Under the pieces are notes generated by a model, which saw nothing but the letters and a program-made list of their open reading frames with translations, searched no databases and was not told the DNA's origin. The translations under genes were made by a program, and so were the position numbers. From positions 248,001-312,000 of the forward strand of contig NZ_PTRA01000006.1 of NCBI RefSeq assembly GCF_002943425.1: a DNA stretch of 64,000 nucleotides, written 5' to 3'. Numbering within the stretch: the first letter of the stretch is position 1; the number at the start of each line of letters is the position of its first letter. The stretch is from Siphonobacter curvatus (GTDB lineage Bacteria; Bacteroidota; Bacteroidia; Cytophagales; Spirosomataceae). Positions 24,997 through 35,070 of this stretch are shown here, piece after piece.

Positions 24997-26490
24997 TTAG
25001 TGCTGAATAATGAGTTTGTGCACGCTTTGCGAACCCTCACCAGCGGTGATTTGTAAGAAATACAGCCCAGGCGTTACCTGTGACACGTTTAATTCGTAAT
25101 GTGTATCTTTCAGTACCGCAGGTACCTTTGTATTCTGCCAGGAAGCGTTAAACAACTGAACGGTAACGTCCTTGCTGATCTGCGGGATTTTTACCAGTAC
25201 CCTATTGTTAGCCGGATTCGGATAAATGTTAATCTGCCCAATCTGCTCCTGCACATACGGATTTTTCACCGAACGAATGGGTGACGTATGGCGGGTTTTA
25301 TCGAAATCGACCTGACGCAATTGGTAGTAGGAAATCCCACCCAAAGGTTTTTCGTCAATAAATTGATAAGACTGCTTGGTTTGCGTGGTTCCTTGTCCTT
25401 TCACGCGACCCAGCGGTAACCAGTCCTGTAAATTTGTACTCCGCATAACTTCGAAGTAATCGTTGTTGATTTCGGTGTACGTATCCCAGCTTAGCAAGAC
25501 AGACGTCCCTTCAAACTTCGCGTCAAATCGGCCCAACGTTACGGGAAGAGCTTGACTCACACTGCCAATACCCAGAGCCGTGATGGTGGTACCCGCGGGA
25601 ATGGTCCCACTCAAGGTACTGCCTTCCGTTGTGCCACTAGCGGTTTGGCCGAGGCTCACCCACTGCGTACCATTCCAGCCCACCAATCTCAAGTTTTGAG
25701 CAGTAGCAAAACCGGATACGTCCGGAATTGAAACGGATACCGCTCCGGCTACGGCAGCTGATACGGGCCAGCTCCCAACCGTACTTACGGCCATAAGGTC
25801 CGTTCCCAAGCTATTCACCCCCTGCGGTGGCGTTCCCTGAATATATGCAACGGAGACAAAATCAGCGGCAGCGGTGGGTCGGTACGTTACCGGGCGATAA
25901 TCCCCGCCGTTACCTACGGGAAAGTCGTACGTCGTATTCGCACTCATTACCCGGGATACGTACCCGTCGACGTGACGCGTGTCGCTAAAGTCCCCCGTAA
26001 TGGCCCCAGCGTTCGTCGTATTGATTCGAACACTGTTCGCCAAAGGACTATTGCGTTGCGTAGTGGTAATACCATTGGTCAGGGTCAAGGTCCGGTTCAC
26101 CGTAATTCCAGCGGAATTGGCAATGTTCATCGCTCCATTTTGAAAAACCAGATTATTAAAAATGGGAGCTGAACTACCGTTAATTTCCATAGCCTGCCTG
26201 GCCGTACCATTGCCGAAGTAATCCGTAGCCGCCGTGCCCGTAGTATACGTACCATTCGTAATAAACGTACCGGCCGTGTTGGTATTGAGCCAGTAAATGC
26301 TACCAATGTTGGTGTAGGTAGCGAGGGCATTTACCCGAAAATAGTCCGAAAAATCAGCTACGCTTGAATTCGTATTTCGGTTGGTCGCCTCTATGGTGGG
26401 GGTATTATAGACTTCATGACCAACCTGAGCTAGAGCCGGTATCGACGCTATCTGCAGAGCTAGCAGTACACCCCCTAATCGCTTGTTCAT
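24997..26490 (-). CDS. T9SS type A sorting domain-containing surface protein
   Basis: A 497-aa exported protein. A signal peptide (residues 1-21, ending ALA) is followed by a large beta-rich body with Asn/Thr/Gly-rich stretches, as in adhesin-like surface proteins. The last 80 residues form a type IX secretion C-terminal domain (INIYPNPANNRVLVKIP, then LNVSQVTPGLYFLQITAG), which directs export across the outer membrane and surface attachment. It follows a 385-aa exported protein by 23 bp and is probably co-transcribed. The role is unknown, perhaps surface adhesion. Confidence 0.9.
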   Translation of the reverse strand: MNKRLGGVLLALQIASIPALAQVGHEVYNTPTIEATNRNTNSSVADFSDYFRVNALATYTNIGSIYWLNTNTAGTFITNGTYTTGTAATDYFGNGTARQAMEINGSSAPIFNNLVFQNGAMNIANSAGITVNRTLTLTNGITTTQRNSPLANSVRINTTNAGAITGDFSDTRHVDGYVSRVMSANTTYDFPVGNGGDYRPVTYRPTAAADFVSVAYIQGTPPQGVNSLGTDLMAVSTVGSWPVSAAVAGAVSVSIPDVSGFATAQNLRLVGWNGTQWVSLGQTASGTTEGSTLSGTIPAGTTITALGIGSVSQALPVTLGRFDAKFEGTSVLLSWDTYTEINNDYFEVMRSTNLQDWLPLGRVKGQGTTQTKQSYQFIDEKPLGGISYYQLRQVDFDKTRHTSPIRSVKNPYVQEQIGQINIYPNPANNRVLVKIPQISKDVTVQLFNASWQNTKVPAVLKDTHYELNVSQVTPGLYFLQITAGEGSQSVHKLIIQH

Positions 26491-26513
26491 ATTCGATAAG
26501 TGAAGGGTGAAAC

Positions 26514-27671
26514 TTAATTCGTGGCCGTAATCTGCCAGTTGGCTCCGTCGGAAATGAGGGTAATGACCCGAACATTCGCTCCGGGATCCAGCGTATAGGT
26601 TAAATTGCCAACGTTCGCTACAACGAAGCGTCCACCCGCTGAACTCAGCGTCGCGGCTACCGACGTGTTGTTTTTAATGATCAACATCAAACCTGCATTG
26701 GCACTAGCTGCGGGCACCTGATAGACATCCGCTCCGGCAGCCGGTGAAAGGGCAATGTAGGAGGAAGCCGTATTGCTCAAAACCGTCGGACTTCCAGCGG
26801 CTCCACCCGCTACGTTATTGGTAACACCCAGCTTCGTTACCTTCGAAGAAATACCTCCGTTTACCGTCAAGTTTCCGTCGCGTACGGTCACATCTCCGCC
26901 GCTCGTGATGACGAGTTTATCGGCCGTAGCTTCGCCAGGACTGTAAGGGTCCGCTGCAATGCCTAAACTCAAGGTACCATTGCTTCGGTACGATATGCCC
27001 GCGTTAACCTGACCAGCCGTCACCTGATCGTAACCGCCGCTTACAAAACCGTACATGCCTTTAAAAGAATTACCCGCCGCATTACCTACGACAATATTAG
27101 ACGCCGGTGCCGAGTTAAATCCCGTCGAGTTTTCCACGTACAGGCCTGGAATGGCCGTTCCCGGAGCAGGACGGGCAATATAAAGGCGTGGCACGGCCAT
27201 ATTCGCTCCCCCGAATAAGGTTTGTCCGGTTTCTGCACTAATGGAAATTCGGTTGGAGCCATTAGCCCGAATGTTTAAATTCTGATCGTTATTGGTACCT
27301 AATACCTGGTTGGCATTAATATTATTTCCGCCCAGTGACCAGTCAGTAATGGGATTCCAACCCGTTCCGGCATACCAGATGTAAGCCCCTACCCCGTTGG
27401 CTCGGGCACCGGCAATGTCAGCGTTCGTATTGTAGATCGTCATACCGGGAGCTGCCGAGCCAGCCATGGGAGCCCAGGTACCGGTATTCGTTAATGCAAC
27501 TCGGGGAAGCTGTAAACCCCGCTGGTTATTACCGTTGGCTGTTTCGTTCTCCAACTCGAGTAACGAACCGCCCTGAATAGTGGTAGGATTAGCTCCGATT
27601 TTTACCTGAGCTTGTACAGCGAAGAAACTACCCGCCGACAACATGATTCCTAAGAGTATTCTTTTTTTCAT
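26514..27671 (-). CDS. Exported Gly/Asn-rich repeat-like surface protein
   Basis: 385 aa with a signal peptide (residues 1-21, ending VQA). The body is low in charge and rich in Gly, Asn, Ala and Thr, with a start typical of Bacteroidota tail-fibre-like or structural surface proteins (KIGANPTTIQGGSLLELE, then RGLQLPRVALTNTG). The C-terminal half may form a beta-helix. No sorting domain is visible. Being in an operon with a T9SS cargo, it may be its surface partner. The family is not assigned. Confidence 0.75.
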   Translation of the reverse strand: MKKRILLGIMLSAGSFFAVQAQVKIGANPTTIQGGSLLELENETANGNNQRGLQLPRVALTNTGTWAPMAGSAAPGMTIYNTNADIAGARANGVGAYIWYAGTGWNPITDWSLGGNNINANQVLGTNNDQNLNIRANGSNRISISAETGQTLFGGANMAVPRLYIARPAPGTAIPGLYVENSTGFNSAPASNIVVGNAAGNSFKGMYGFVSGGYDQVTAGQVNAGISYRSNGTLSLGIAADPYSPGEATADKLVITSGGDVTVRDGNLTVNGGISSKVTKLGVTNNVAGGAAGSPTVLSNTASSYIALSPAAGADVYQVPAASANAGLMLIIKNNTSVAATLSSAGGRFVVANVGNLTYTLDPGANVRVITLISDGANWQITATN

Positions 27672-28065
27672 AAAAATGGATGGTTTATGGTTGATTAGTC
27701 AGCAGGAGAAGTAACCTAGAACCGTATGGGCATAGCGAACCCGTCCCGTTCGGTGCTGTACCGCTGGTCTGTTTGGTGCTGGATTAAATGAAAGTTGGGA
27801 GATGCCTGATCAACAAGTAGCCAGAATAAGTGAGGGCTTTGGGGCTACGGAATACAGGTACTTTTGAAAAACGAAAGCGACAAATAGACGAATATCCGGC
27901 GAAAGTGAGGTCATGAGATTTGGTTGTAGCGGTTTGAAGACGCGAAACTAAATCTCTTTAATGGATATAGTTTGTAGTAATCATTGTAAACCTTTGTAGT
28001 AATAGTTGAATTTTTGCAAAAACTATAGGCATTTATACGCATAATAATCAAATATGCTGATCTTA
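27672..28065. other. AT-rich intergenic region upstream of the surface-protein operon
   Basis: About 390 bp, partly AT-rich, with a near-repeat TTTGTAGTAATCATTG / TTTGTAGTAATAGTTG (about 27969-28008). No gene is visible. The promoter of the minus-strand operon should lie here, but no full-consensus CAAAnnTA was found close to the start. Confidence 0.4.
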
Positions 28066-28111
28066 TAAAAACAGCAGCCGATTCGCTGGAAATCCAGAAA
28101 ACCGGCTGCTG
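28066..28111 (-). terminator. Terminator of the SusCD pair 1 operon
   Basis: CAGCAGCCG (28072-28080) pairs with CGGCTGCTG (28103-28111); an inner CTGGA/TCCAG stem fills the loop. On the minus strand a T run (28071-28067) follows, matching termination after the SusD gene. Confidence 0.85.
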
Positions 28112-28130
28112 CTTCGTTAGGTTAGACTGG

Positions 28131-29594
28131 CTATTTTTCCCACCAAACCTTTGTCATTACATCATCCCCACCCATCCGTTCGGCGGCAACTTTATAATTT
28201 TGAGGATTGAATCGCCGTACATCATTGTGGTACATGAATCGCGTGGGCATTACGCCATCGTGAAGCATATATTGCGTTTTGGGCAATTTAGGAAAACCCG
28301 TCCGGCGGTACTCAAACCACTGCTGGTAATCGTTGAAAAACAGGGCCAGATACTTTTGGGTCAGTACCTGTTCGAGCGTACCGTTAAATGCCGCCTTGGG
28401 ATTATTGAAATACGTGGCCGGAAATACACCGCCTTTCCATTGGGTAATCGCTGCTGCTACCCCTTTCTCGTAGGCCGTTTTAGCCGCCGCCTGATCGCCC
28501 GTTTGCAGAGCTACTTCGGCTTTGATGAACTCTACTTCGGCGTACGACATGATCACTTCAATGATTTCCGTACCTAGCGTGGTGTGTACCATTAAATCGG
28601 CATTGGGTGTACTGGGTTCGTAATCGACCTTCAGCTCATTGCGGGTCGGGTTGTGCCCACTGACAATGCCCTTGTATCCGATGTTGATTTCTTTTCCGTT
28701 TTCCACGCGTCGGGCGTTCGTCATAAACAGCGGTCGGCGGGGGTCTTCCAGTTCATTCAACAGATCAATGAAAAAAGCACTCATGGCCTCGGCGTTCGTA
28801 TAATCCTGCCGACGACCCCAGGCGTAATCGTACGGAGCCAAGCCTGTAATTTTAACTAAAGCGGCGTCGGCATTACTGGTGAAAATGGGATATTCGCTCG
28901 GATTCGCTAAAATAGCTTTCAGGCGTTCAAAGCTATTGAAACCGGTTTTTTTGCTCGTCCGAAGCAGCATTCGCAGTAAAAGTGAATTATTGAATTTCTG
29001 CCATTTGCTCTTGTCATTCCCGTACAGCAGATCGTTGCCCACCATCGTACCACTTTCCTTGTAGGTTTTATTAGCTTCTTCCAGTTTGGTAATCAGTGTA
29101 GCATATACCTGCTTCTGCTCATCAAAAACGGGCTGACTAAGGCCTTCCTCCGCGTTGAGTGCTTCCGTGTACGGGATGTCGCCAAAAGAATCCGTCAGAA
29201 TACCGACGATGTACGCCTCAAGCGTCGTAGCGACCGCCTGATAGATAGGTTGCTGATAAATTTCGGCGGCTTCTTTCATTTCCCGCACGTTACGCAGCCA
29301 GGTGTAGCAAGTATTCCAAGTACCATTCCCCGCCGTTTCACTTACGTTGTAATGGTGTACACCATAGCCCTCACTATTCTGAGCGTACGGTAAGCTGACT
29401 TGCATCAACTGGTTGGTAAAATCGCTATTGCGTACGGTAAAGTACGTACTCATGCCATACACAATCGGCGTGACCAAACTACCTGGTGTGACGCGATCAA
29501 TGCGGTTCGGATCGGTATTGAGTTCTTCGAAACCCGTGGTACAGGCAGTGGTCAGCAATCCCAGGGTCAGTAAAGAGAGAATGTATTTTTTCAT
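28131..29594 (-). CDS. SusD/RagB family nutrient-binding lipoprotein (pair 1)
   Basis: About 487 aa from the ATG at 29594; an in-frame ATG at 29609 would add five residues ahead of the signal peptide. Lipobox LLTTAC gives an outer-membrane lipoprotein. Helical TPR-like repeats and the terminal FRYNPQNYKVAAER-type end resemble SusD-like_2 (PF12771). It covers the SusC barrel and binds the incoming ligand. It follows the SusC gene by 22 bp. The ligand is not known; no glycosidase is in the same operon. Confidence 0.92.
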   Translation of the reverse strand: MKKYILSLLTLGLLTTACTTGFEELNTDPNRIDRVTPGSLVTPIVYGMSTYFTVRNSDFTNQLMQVSLPYAQNSEGYGVHHYNVSETAGNGTWNTCYTWLRNVREMKEAAEIYQQPIYQAVATTLEAYIVGILTDSFGDIPYTEALNAEEGLSQPVFDEQKQVYATLITKLEEANKTYKESGTMVGNDLLYGNDKSKWQKFNNSLLLRMLLRTSKKTGFNSFERLKAILANPSEYPIFTSNADAALVKITGLAPYDYAWGRRQDYTNAEAMSAFFIDLLNELEDPRRPLFMTNARRVENGKEINIGYKGIVSGHNPTRNELKVDYEPSTPNADLMVHTTLGTEIIEVIMSYAEVEFIKAEVALQTGDQAAAKTAYEKGVAAAITQWKGGVFPATYFNNPKAAFNGTLEQVLTQKYLALFFNDYQQWFEYRRTGFPKLPKTQYMLHDGVMPTRFMYHNDVRRFNPQNYKVAAERMGGDDVMTKVWWEK

Positions 29595-29616
29595 CGCTGT
29601 TTCGTCCAAATAAAAA

Positions 29617-32600
29617 TTACAGCTTAAGATTTAAGTTAACACCCCAGGTACGCGGCGTGGGCAACTGGCCCATTTCTACGCCGGGTACAATGGTAGCACC
29701 GTTGAGTGAAGCCGTCTCGGGATCGAAAATGGGAAACTTGGAAATCATAGCCAGATCGCGACCGAAGAAGCCGATGCTTGCCGCCGAGAGTTTCCAGCGG
29801 TTGACCAGGCTACGGGGCAGATTGTACTCCAATCGTACTTCACGAAGTTTGAGGTACGAAGCATCAAAGCTATTGGTCTCCACGTTGGCCCGGCGGTAGT
29901 AATCACCGTACCAGGTCGAAATGGCTACCGGCGTGGTGTTGGGAGCGTAAGAACCATCTGCATTCCGAATTACACCCTGCCCAACGATAGTGCCCGTTTC
30001 CCGACCCGCCAGGGTATGTTTGAGCTTTCCTTGTTCGGACATCTTGTGGTGGGTCTGCGAGTACACGATGCCGCCAAACTGACCATCGAGCAGAACATTC
30101 AAACGGAGGTTCTTATACGAAAACTCGTTTTGCAGACCGCCCCGCCAGTCGGCATAGGCATTGCCAATTTTAGTAATATCCGCCGGACGAAGGGCCAAGC
30201 CCGTTTTCGCATCAAAAACCACCTGTCCTTCTGGATTCCGTACCAGACCAAACCCCCAGATGTCGCCCGTACTACCGCCCTTGGTAGCAATGATGGAAGC
30301 GTTACCGCTGGAGGCAATGATCTGCTGCTCGCTTTCAATGTCGTTACTCAGAGCCAGAATGCGATTTTGGTTTTTCGACCACGTTCCCGTCAGGGTCCAG
30401 TTAAAGTTTTTTGACTGAACGGGCTGTACACTTAGCATCACTTCAACCCCTCGGTTTTGTACTTTGCCACTATTAATAAAAGCCGAACTATAACCCGTCG
30501 TAATGTCCATCGGTACAGTTAACACTTGGTTGACCGTTGTATTGGAGTAGAAGTTCACATCCGCATTGACGCGTTTCTTGAACAGATATACGTTCAGTCC
30601 CGCTTCCCAGGAAGTAGAAATCTCGGGCTTTAGCGTCCCGTTGTACAAGATCGAGGGCGAATTGGCTGAGCCGGGGAAAGGCGACTTGTCGTAGTACTTG
30701 GCAATGCGGTAAGGCTCGGTATCGGTCCCCACCTGAGCCCAGGAAAGCCGGGCTTTGGCAAAGGAAATCACCGTGGGTAAGGGCATGAGTTCGCTCAGTA
30801 CGTAGCTCGTACTGACCGAGGGATAAAAGTACGAGTTGTTACCAGCAGGCAGCGTCGAGGACCAGTCGTTACGACCCGTAATATCCACGAAAATCTTATT
30901 CTGCCAGTCCAGATTGATCAATCCGTATAAGCTATTGATCTTTCGTTGAATCAGCGAGTTATCCGCAATGGGCTGCTCCAGGGCGTTCGAGAGTTTGTAA
31001 ACGCCGGGTAGCAGCAATCCGCGAGCGACGGCATTATTCTGCTTGACGTCACTGCTCATGCGGTTACCCCCTACGGAGGCGGTCAGGTCAATCGTTCGGG
31101 TCAGTTTGCTTTTGTAGGTAGCCAGGAAGTCGGTGTTTGATTCCAAAAATGCTACGTCCTGCTGTTTATAGTAACCCTGGGGGAAGTTGGAGGTATTCCA
31201 GGGACGGCGTTGTTCGCGACGATCCTGCCGACTGTTCAGACCCGAACGAATCATGAATTCCCACTTCGGAGACAGCGTATACGTCGCCTGAATATTCCCG
31301 ATGATGTTCGTACTGTTCAAACTGTTCGTCATCTCGTAGGCAATCAGGTACGGGTTTTCGATGAAAGAACTGAAGGGGTGAATCTGCTGAATTTGATCCT
31401 GCCCTTTTTTCCAGCGAGGTTCGTACCAGGCCAGATCAACGTTCGGATTCTGGAAAATCATGAAGTACGAAATCGACTGGTTATTGTAACCCGTGCCCGG
31501 CAAGTTATCGCTGGTTTTGCTGGTGTAGCTCAGTTTCGTATTCAACTTAATCCGTTTGGAAAGCGAAACGCTGGAGTTAAGCGAAGCGACCAGCCGATCA
31601 AAACCCGTATTGGGCATGATCCACTCGTTGTTGGTATAAGTTAGCGACGCCCGGGCTGAGTAGTTCTCCCCGCCCCCTTCGACGGCGACATTATTGGTGA
31701 AAGTATGTCCCGTACGCCAGAAACCTTTGATGTTGTCTTTATACGGACGCCAGGGCCGACGTTCGGGGGACTGACCTTCCACGACCGGATCGTACTGAAA
31801 ATATTCCTGGCCATCAAATTTCGGGCCGAAGGCACTTGACGTGGAGCCCGTATTCGATCCATCCGGCGACAGACCGTACGAGTAATACTTCGCACCGCTT
31901 CCCTGTCCGTACTCATATTGGTATTCCGGCCAGCGGAGTACATCATTAATACTGAAATTGGAATTGACGGTTACGCCTACCCCTTTGCCCTTCCGCTTGC
32001 CCGATTTCGTAGTGATAATCAACGCACCATTCCCGGCCCTGCTTCCGTACAGAGCCGTAGCAGCGGCTCCTTTCAGTACGGTAACACTCTCAATATCATC
32101 GGGATTGATGTCGCCCAAACCATTCCCGAAGTCAATGGGGATGTCTTTATCCGCTCCACTGGCACCTGCTCCGTACGCCTGATCGACGCCGGAACTTACT
32201 TTGCCGTTGATCATCGGTACGCCATCGATGACAACCAGAGCTTCGTTTTTATTGGGATCCAGCGAACGGTCGCCGCGAAGGTTAATCCGGGCTGAATTTA
32301 ACGGTCCGGAACCCGATTGTAGAATGTTCAGACCCGCCACTTTTCCTTTTAAGGCGTCCGACCAGTTATTGGGCATGGCCTGCGTCAGCTGGTCTTCTTT
32401 AATCGTGGAAACACTGTACCCCAGGGCTTTTTCTTCGCGTTTGATACCCAGTGCCGTTACGACTACTTCATTTAAATCTTTCTGCCCATTTTCTAAATAG
32501 ACGGTCAGGCTCGCATCATTTTTCTCCGCTTTGAACTGGTGGGGTTGATAGCCGATAAAAGTAAAACCGATGGTACTGCCCACCTCTACCTGCAACTCAA

Positions 32601-32850
32601 ATCGGCCCTGAGCATTCGTCAGGTCAACGGCTTTATTATTCACCGAAATGGCAACACCTGGCAGCGGCTCGTTGCTGGTACGATCAATGACGGAACCTTG
32701 CAGGGTAAGCGGAGTACTTTGGGCCTGGACCTGTGAGCCCCAGCCCAGCAACACGGCATACAGACCCGCTAAAATTCCAAAACGCTTCAACAGCACAGGG
32801 AACAATGAGGTAGCGGGGCTTACGGAGCCGTAAGCTTTCTTTTCATTCAT
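29617..32850 (-). CDS. SusC/RagA family TonB-linked outer-membrane transporter (pair 1)
   Basis: A 1077-aa TonB-dependent receptor. After a signal peptide (to about residue 43) comes a CarboxypepD-regulatory-like Ig domain (TLQGSVIDRTSNEPLPGVAISVNN), a TonB box region (VVVTALGIKREEKALGYS), a plug domain and a C-terminal barrel ending in aromatic-rich strands (GVNLNLKL). This is the typical SusC order. It forms the energy-driven outer-membrane channel with the SusD lid. A possible promoter element TAACCTTG lies at 32900-32907 on the minus strand. Confidence 0.95.
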   Translation of the reverse strand: MNEKKAYGSVSPATSLFPVLLKRFGILAGLYAVLLGWGSQVQAQSTPLTLQGSVIDRTSNEPLPGVAISVNNKAVDLTNAQGRFELQVEVGSTIGFTFIGYQPHQFKAEKNDASLTVYLENGQKDLNEVVVTALGIKREEKALGYSVSTIKEDQLTQAMPNNWSDALKGKVAGLNILQSGSGPLNSARINLRGDRSLDPNKNEALVVIDGVPMINGKVSSGVDQAYGAGASGADKDIPIDFGNGLGDINPDDIESVTVLKGAAATALYGSRAGNGALIITTKSGKRKGKGVGVTVNSNFSINDVLRWPEYQYEYGQGSGAKYYSYGLSPDGSNTGSTSSAFGPKFDGQEYFQYDPVVEGQSPERRPWRPYKDNIKGFWRTGHTFTNNVAVEGGGENYSARASLTYTNNEWIMPNTGFDRLVASLNSSVSLSKRIKLNTKLSYTSKTSDNLPGTGYNNQSISYFMIFQNPNVDLAWYEPRWKKGQDQIQQIHPFSSFIENPYLIAYEMTNSLNSTNIIGNIQATYTLSPKWEFMIRSGLNSRQDRREQRRPWNTSNFPQGYYKQQDVAFLESNTDFLATYKSKLTRTIDLTASVGGNRMSSDVKQNNAVARGLLLPGVYKLSNALEQPIADNSLIQRKINSLYGLINLDWQNKIFVDITGRNDWSSTLPAGNNSYFYPSVSTSYVLSELMPLPTVISFAKARLSWAQVGTDTEPYRIAKYYDKSPFPGSANSPSILYNGTLKPEISTSWEAGLNVYLFKKRVNADVNFYSNTTVNQVLTVPMDITTGYSSAFINSGKVQNRGVEVMLSVQPVQSKNFNWTLTGTWSKNQNRILALSNDIESEQQIIASSGNASIIATKGGSTGDIWGFGLVRNPEGQVVFDAKTGLALRPADITKIGNAYADWRGGLQNEFSYKNLRLNVLLDGQFGGIVYSQTHHKMSEQGKLKHTLAGRETGTIVGQGVIRNADGSYAPNTTPVAISTWYGDYYRRANVETNSFDASYLKLREVRLEYNLPRSLVNRWKLSAASIGFFGRDLAMISKFPIFDPETASLNGATIVPGVEMGQLPTPRTWGVNLNLKL

Positions 32851-33000
32851 CTTTCTTCAGAGTAGTGATTTTGGAAAAACAGCCGCAAGTTTAGACCTTC
32901 AAGGTTATCTGGTCATTACGTCAATGTTACCAAATCAAGAAATGACCTTAGTCTGACTATCAGCACTCTGAGAAGAAAATGTTAAGTAAATAGATGAAAA

Positions 33001-33050
33001 TGACCGCTATAGAATCATCTCCGCTAAAGGGAATGACTCTATAACGGTCA
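33001..33050. terminator. Large imperfect hairpin, probable terminator
   Basis: An 18-bp stem with two mismatches (33001-33018 with 33033-33050) flanked by an A run on the left and CTTTTAT on the right. It lies about 140 bp past the stop codon of the minus-strand lipoprotein gene and upstream of SusC, so it could insulate the two. The rest of 32851-33193 contains no gene. Confidence 0.65.
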
Positions 33051-33193
33051 GCACTTTTATCTAAGAAACAGGGTATTACATTACCCTAAATTTGACCCCT
33101 TATCCCTCAGCATTTAAAAGAATGTGCGGTGACGTTCATCCCTATAGGTAACTCAGGGACAATCCCTTGACTCATTCCTATCCTGACGCTAGG

Positions 33194-33649
33194 TTACGGA
33201 AGTTGAATCAAATAGTTTACCTCTTCGCCCTGGCTTAAAATTTGCTCATTAAAACGGGCTTCGCTCAAGTTCATCCAGCTATTACATTTAGTAGTGTTTT
33301 TTTTACTGGTGAGCTGAAGCCGACCCAATGATTCTATACCAAGGGTGACCGTGTACAGACGGGTTTGCGGTTTTGGATTTTCAATTAAAGCATAGGAAGA
33401 TTCAAAAACGACGCCATATGGTTTCGACGCAATGACTTTAAAGTCTTCGGGGGCAACCGTCTGTTCCATCCCCCAAGCATCTTTATACGTCAAGCGTACT
33501 TGCATCGCCCGGGTGCTATCCAAGGCAGCTGATCCTTGTTTATTTACAAACGCAAATTGATACGTGGGAGGCGGCGACATACAGGCCCTCTGTTCACAAG
33601 AATAGAAAGCCGTCAAAGAAGCGAGCCCTAACAGGGGAAGAACTTTCAT
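33194..33649 (-). CDS. Hypothetical lipoprotein
   Basis: 151 aa from the ATG at 33649; an upstream in-frame ATG at 33691 would precede the signal peptide by 14 residues. The signal sequence MKVLPLLGLASLTAFYSC ends in a lipobox with Cys18. The mature part is beta-rich and has two Cys-containing segments (SCEQRACMSPPP and KKNTTKCNSWM). No family is recognised. It is probably attached to the outer membrane and lies just after a clan-A glycosidase gene on the same strand (72-bp gap). Confidence 0.72.
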   Translation of the reverse strand: MKVLPLLGLASLTAFYSCEQRACMSPPPTYQFAFVNKQGSAALDSTRAMQVRLTYKDAWGMEQTVAPEDFKVIASKPYGVVFESSYALIENPKPQTRLYTVTLGIESLGRLQLTSKKNTTKCNSWMNLSEARFNEQILSQGEEVNYLIQLP

Positions 33650-33721
33650 GAGGATACGAAGATAGGTTATAAGGCTTTGTTGGGTTAGCATTAAACAACC
33701 TACGCAAGAAAGATCTTTTGC

Positions 33722-34948
33722 TTATAAAATCCTCGGCTGTTCTGCTTTTTTCCGGGCAAAGACTACATCCAGCAATCGCTGACTTGCAGTAATGGCCTGA
33801 GCGTAGGGTTCGTACAGAACGCGGCGGGGCGATTGTCCCGGTATGAGTTCAGCATCCCACAATCCCGACCGATGCCAGTGATCCAGATGATCCCAGTCCG
33901 GTCGATCAATGATGGGGTACAAACACAGTCCCCACAGCGGAATACCCTGCTCGATAGCCGCGGCACATTCCTCGGCCACAAAACGAATCCAGTGCGGTCG
34001 ATGCTCACCCGGATGGCTCGTCTCACTTAGCACGATCGGTTTTCCATACCGTTCAAAAGCTTCGTGGAACAAACTGCGTAAAGGTCGCCAGCGAGGATCG
34101 TTCCCCTCATTAACCCAGGGAAGAAACGTATTACCACTGCCCTCATTCACGACCCATTGGTTATTGTAATAATAGTTGAGTCCCTGAATGTCCAGATAGT
34201 CTGGCGAGCCGCCCAGCTCCGGGCAAGTTCGTCCCGTCAACATATCCATGGCCTGAAACTGAGCGTGATGAGCCAGGGCTGCCTTCCGCTGCTGTTCGTA
34301 GGTAGCGTTCATTGGCGGCACCATATTCACCAGCGGTTCCGTGGACATAATTTTGACGTGAGCGTCCATTTCACGAATGGCAGCCACTCCTTCAATATAG
34401 GCCCGCATCAGGTGATACTTCACGTCCCAGCCCTGTTTGACGCAGTAAGGAGAAGTACCGCGAGCATCCCCGCCCAGCCAGGAAATGAAACTTACCTCGT
34501 TGATCGGCGTGATGATCAGGGTGCCGTCTGGATCAACGGTTCGGTAAAAGTCAACGAAGGCCCGGCATAACGCCGCAAACCGTCGGGCAAAGAGTGGATG
34601 CAGGGGCGTTAGATCGTCCGGATAACCAAAATGGCACAGATCCCACACCTGCTGAATACCCTGCTGGCGGCCTTTCTCAATCATCTGACGAACTACCGTC
34701 CAGTTATAATGATAGGGTTGTTTTTCAACGGAACTCCAGCAAATCCCTTCGCGTACCGTACGAATTTGAAAGGGCTGTAGCTGTTTATAATCATCATCCA
34801 ACTGATCTAAATGTCCGGAAATCGTCAACAGATCAACCCGATTTCCGAAGCAATTGAGTTGATCTGAACATTCATAACCAGCCATCCAGAACGATTGAAA
34901 AGGATTTTCGAACCCAAGTGGCGTTGCGTGTAGGAGATTCATAGTCAT
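33722..34948 (-). CDS. Clan GH-A glycoside hydrolase (beta-glucosidase-like)
   Basis: A 408-aa cytoplasmic TIM-barrel enzyme. Glu151 in TPINEVS is the acid/base position and Glu309 in LSETSH the nucleophile, the pair separated as in clan-A retaining glycosidases (GH1/GH5/GH39-like). LNYYYNNQW matches the barrel strand 6 region of GH1-like proteins. There is no signal peptide, so it should act on imported disaccharides or glycosides. The exact GH family is not certain. A second Met at residue 3 is an alternative start. Confidence 0.82.
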   Translation of the reverse strand: MTMNLLHATPLGFENPFQSFWMAGYECSDQLNCFGNRVDLLTISGHLDQLDDDYKQLQPFQIRTVREGICWSSVEKQPYHYNWTVVRQMIEKGRQQGIQQVWDLCHFGYPDDLTPLHPLFARRFAALCRAFVDFYRTVDPDGTLIITPINEVSFISWLGGDARGTSPYCVKQGWDVKYHLMRAYIEGVAAIREMDAHVKIMSTEPLVNMVPPMNATYEQQRKAALAHHAQFQAMDMLTGRTCPELGGSPDYLDIQGLNYYYNNQWVVNEGSGNTFLPWVNEGNDPRWRPLRSLFHEAFERYGKPIVLSETSHPGEHRPHWIRFVAEECAAAIEQGIPLWGLCLYPIIDRPDWDHLDHWHRSGLWDAELIPGQSPRRVLYEPYAQAITASQRLLDVVFARKKAEQPRIL

Positions 34949-35030
34949 TGAAAGGTGAACGAATGCTACATCCCTCCAAAAAATAGTGCCTGTTTACAAA
35001 AGCCTGGGTTAGGTACTTCCCGAAAGATCA

Positions 35031-35062
35031 TTGTACAGGCCTGAAAATTATCGCTACTTTAT
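35031..35062 (+). promoter_or_regulatory. Putative promoter of the NTF2-like gene
   Basis: TTG (35031-35033), 21 nt, then TACTTTAT (35055-35062), a partial match. It overlaps the in-frame TTG at 35062, so the true start of the next gene should be the ATG at 35071 or 35080. Confidence 0.35.
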
Positions 35063-35070
35063 TGCCTCAA

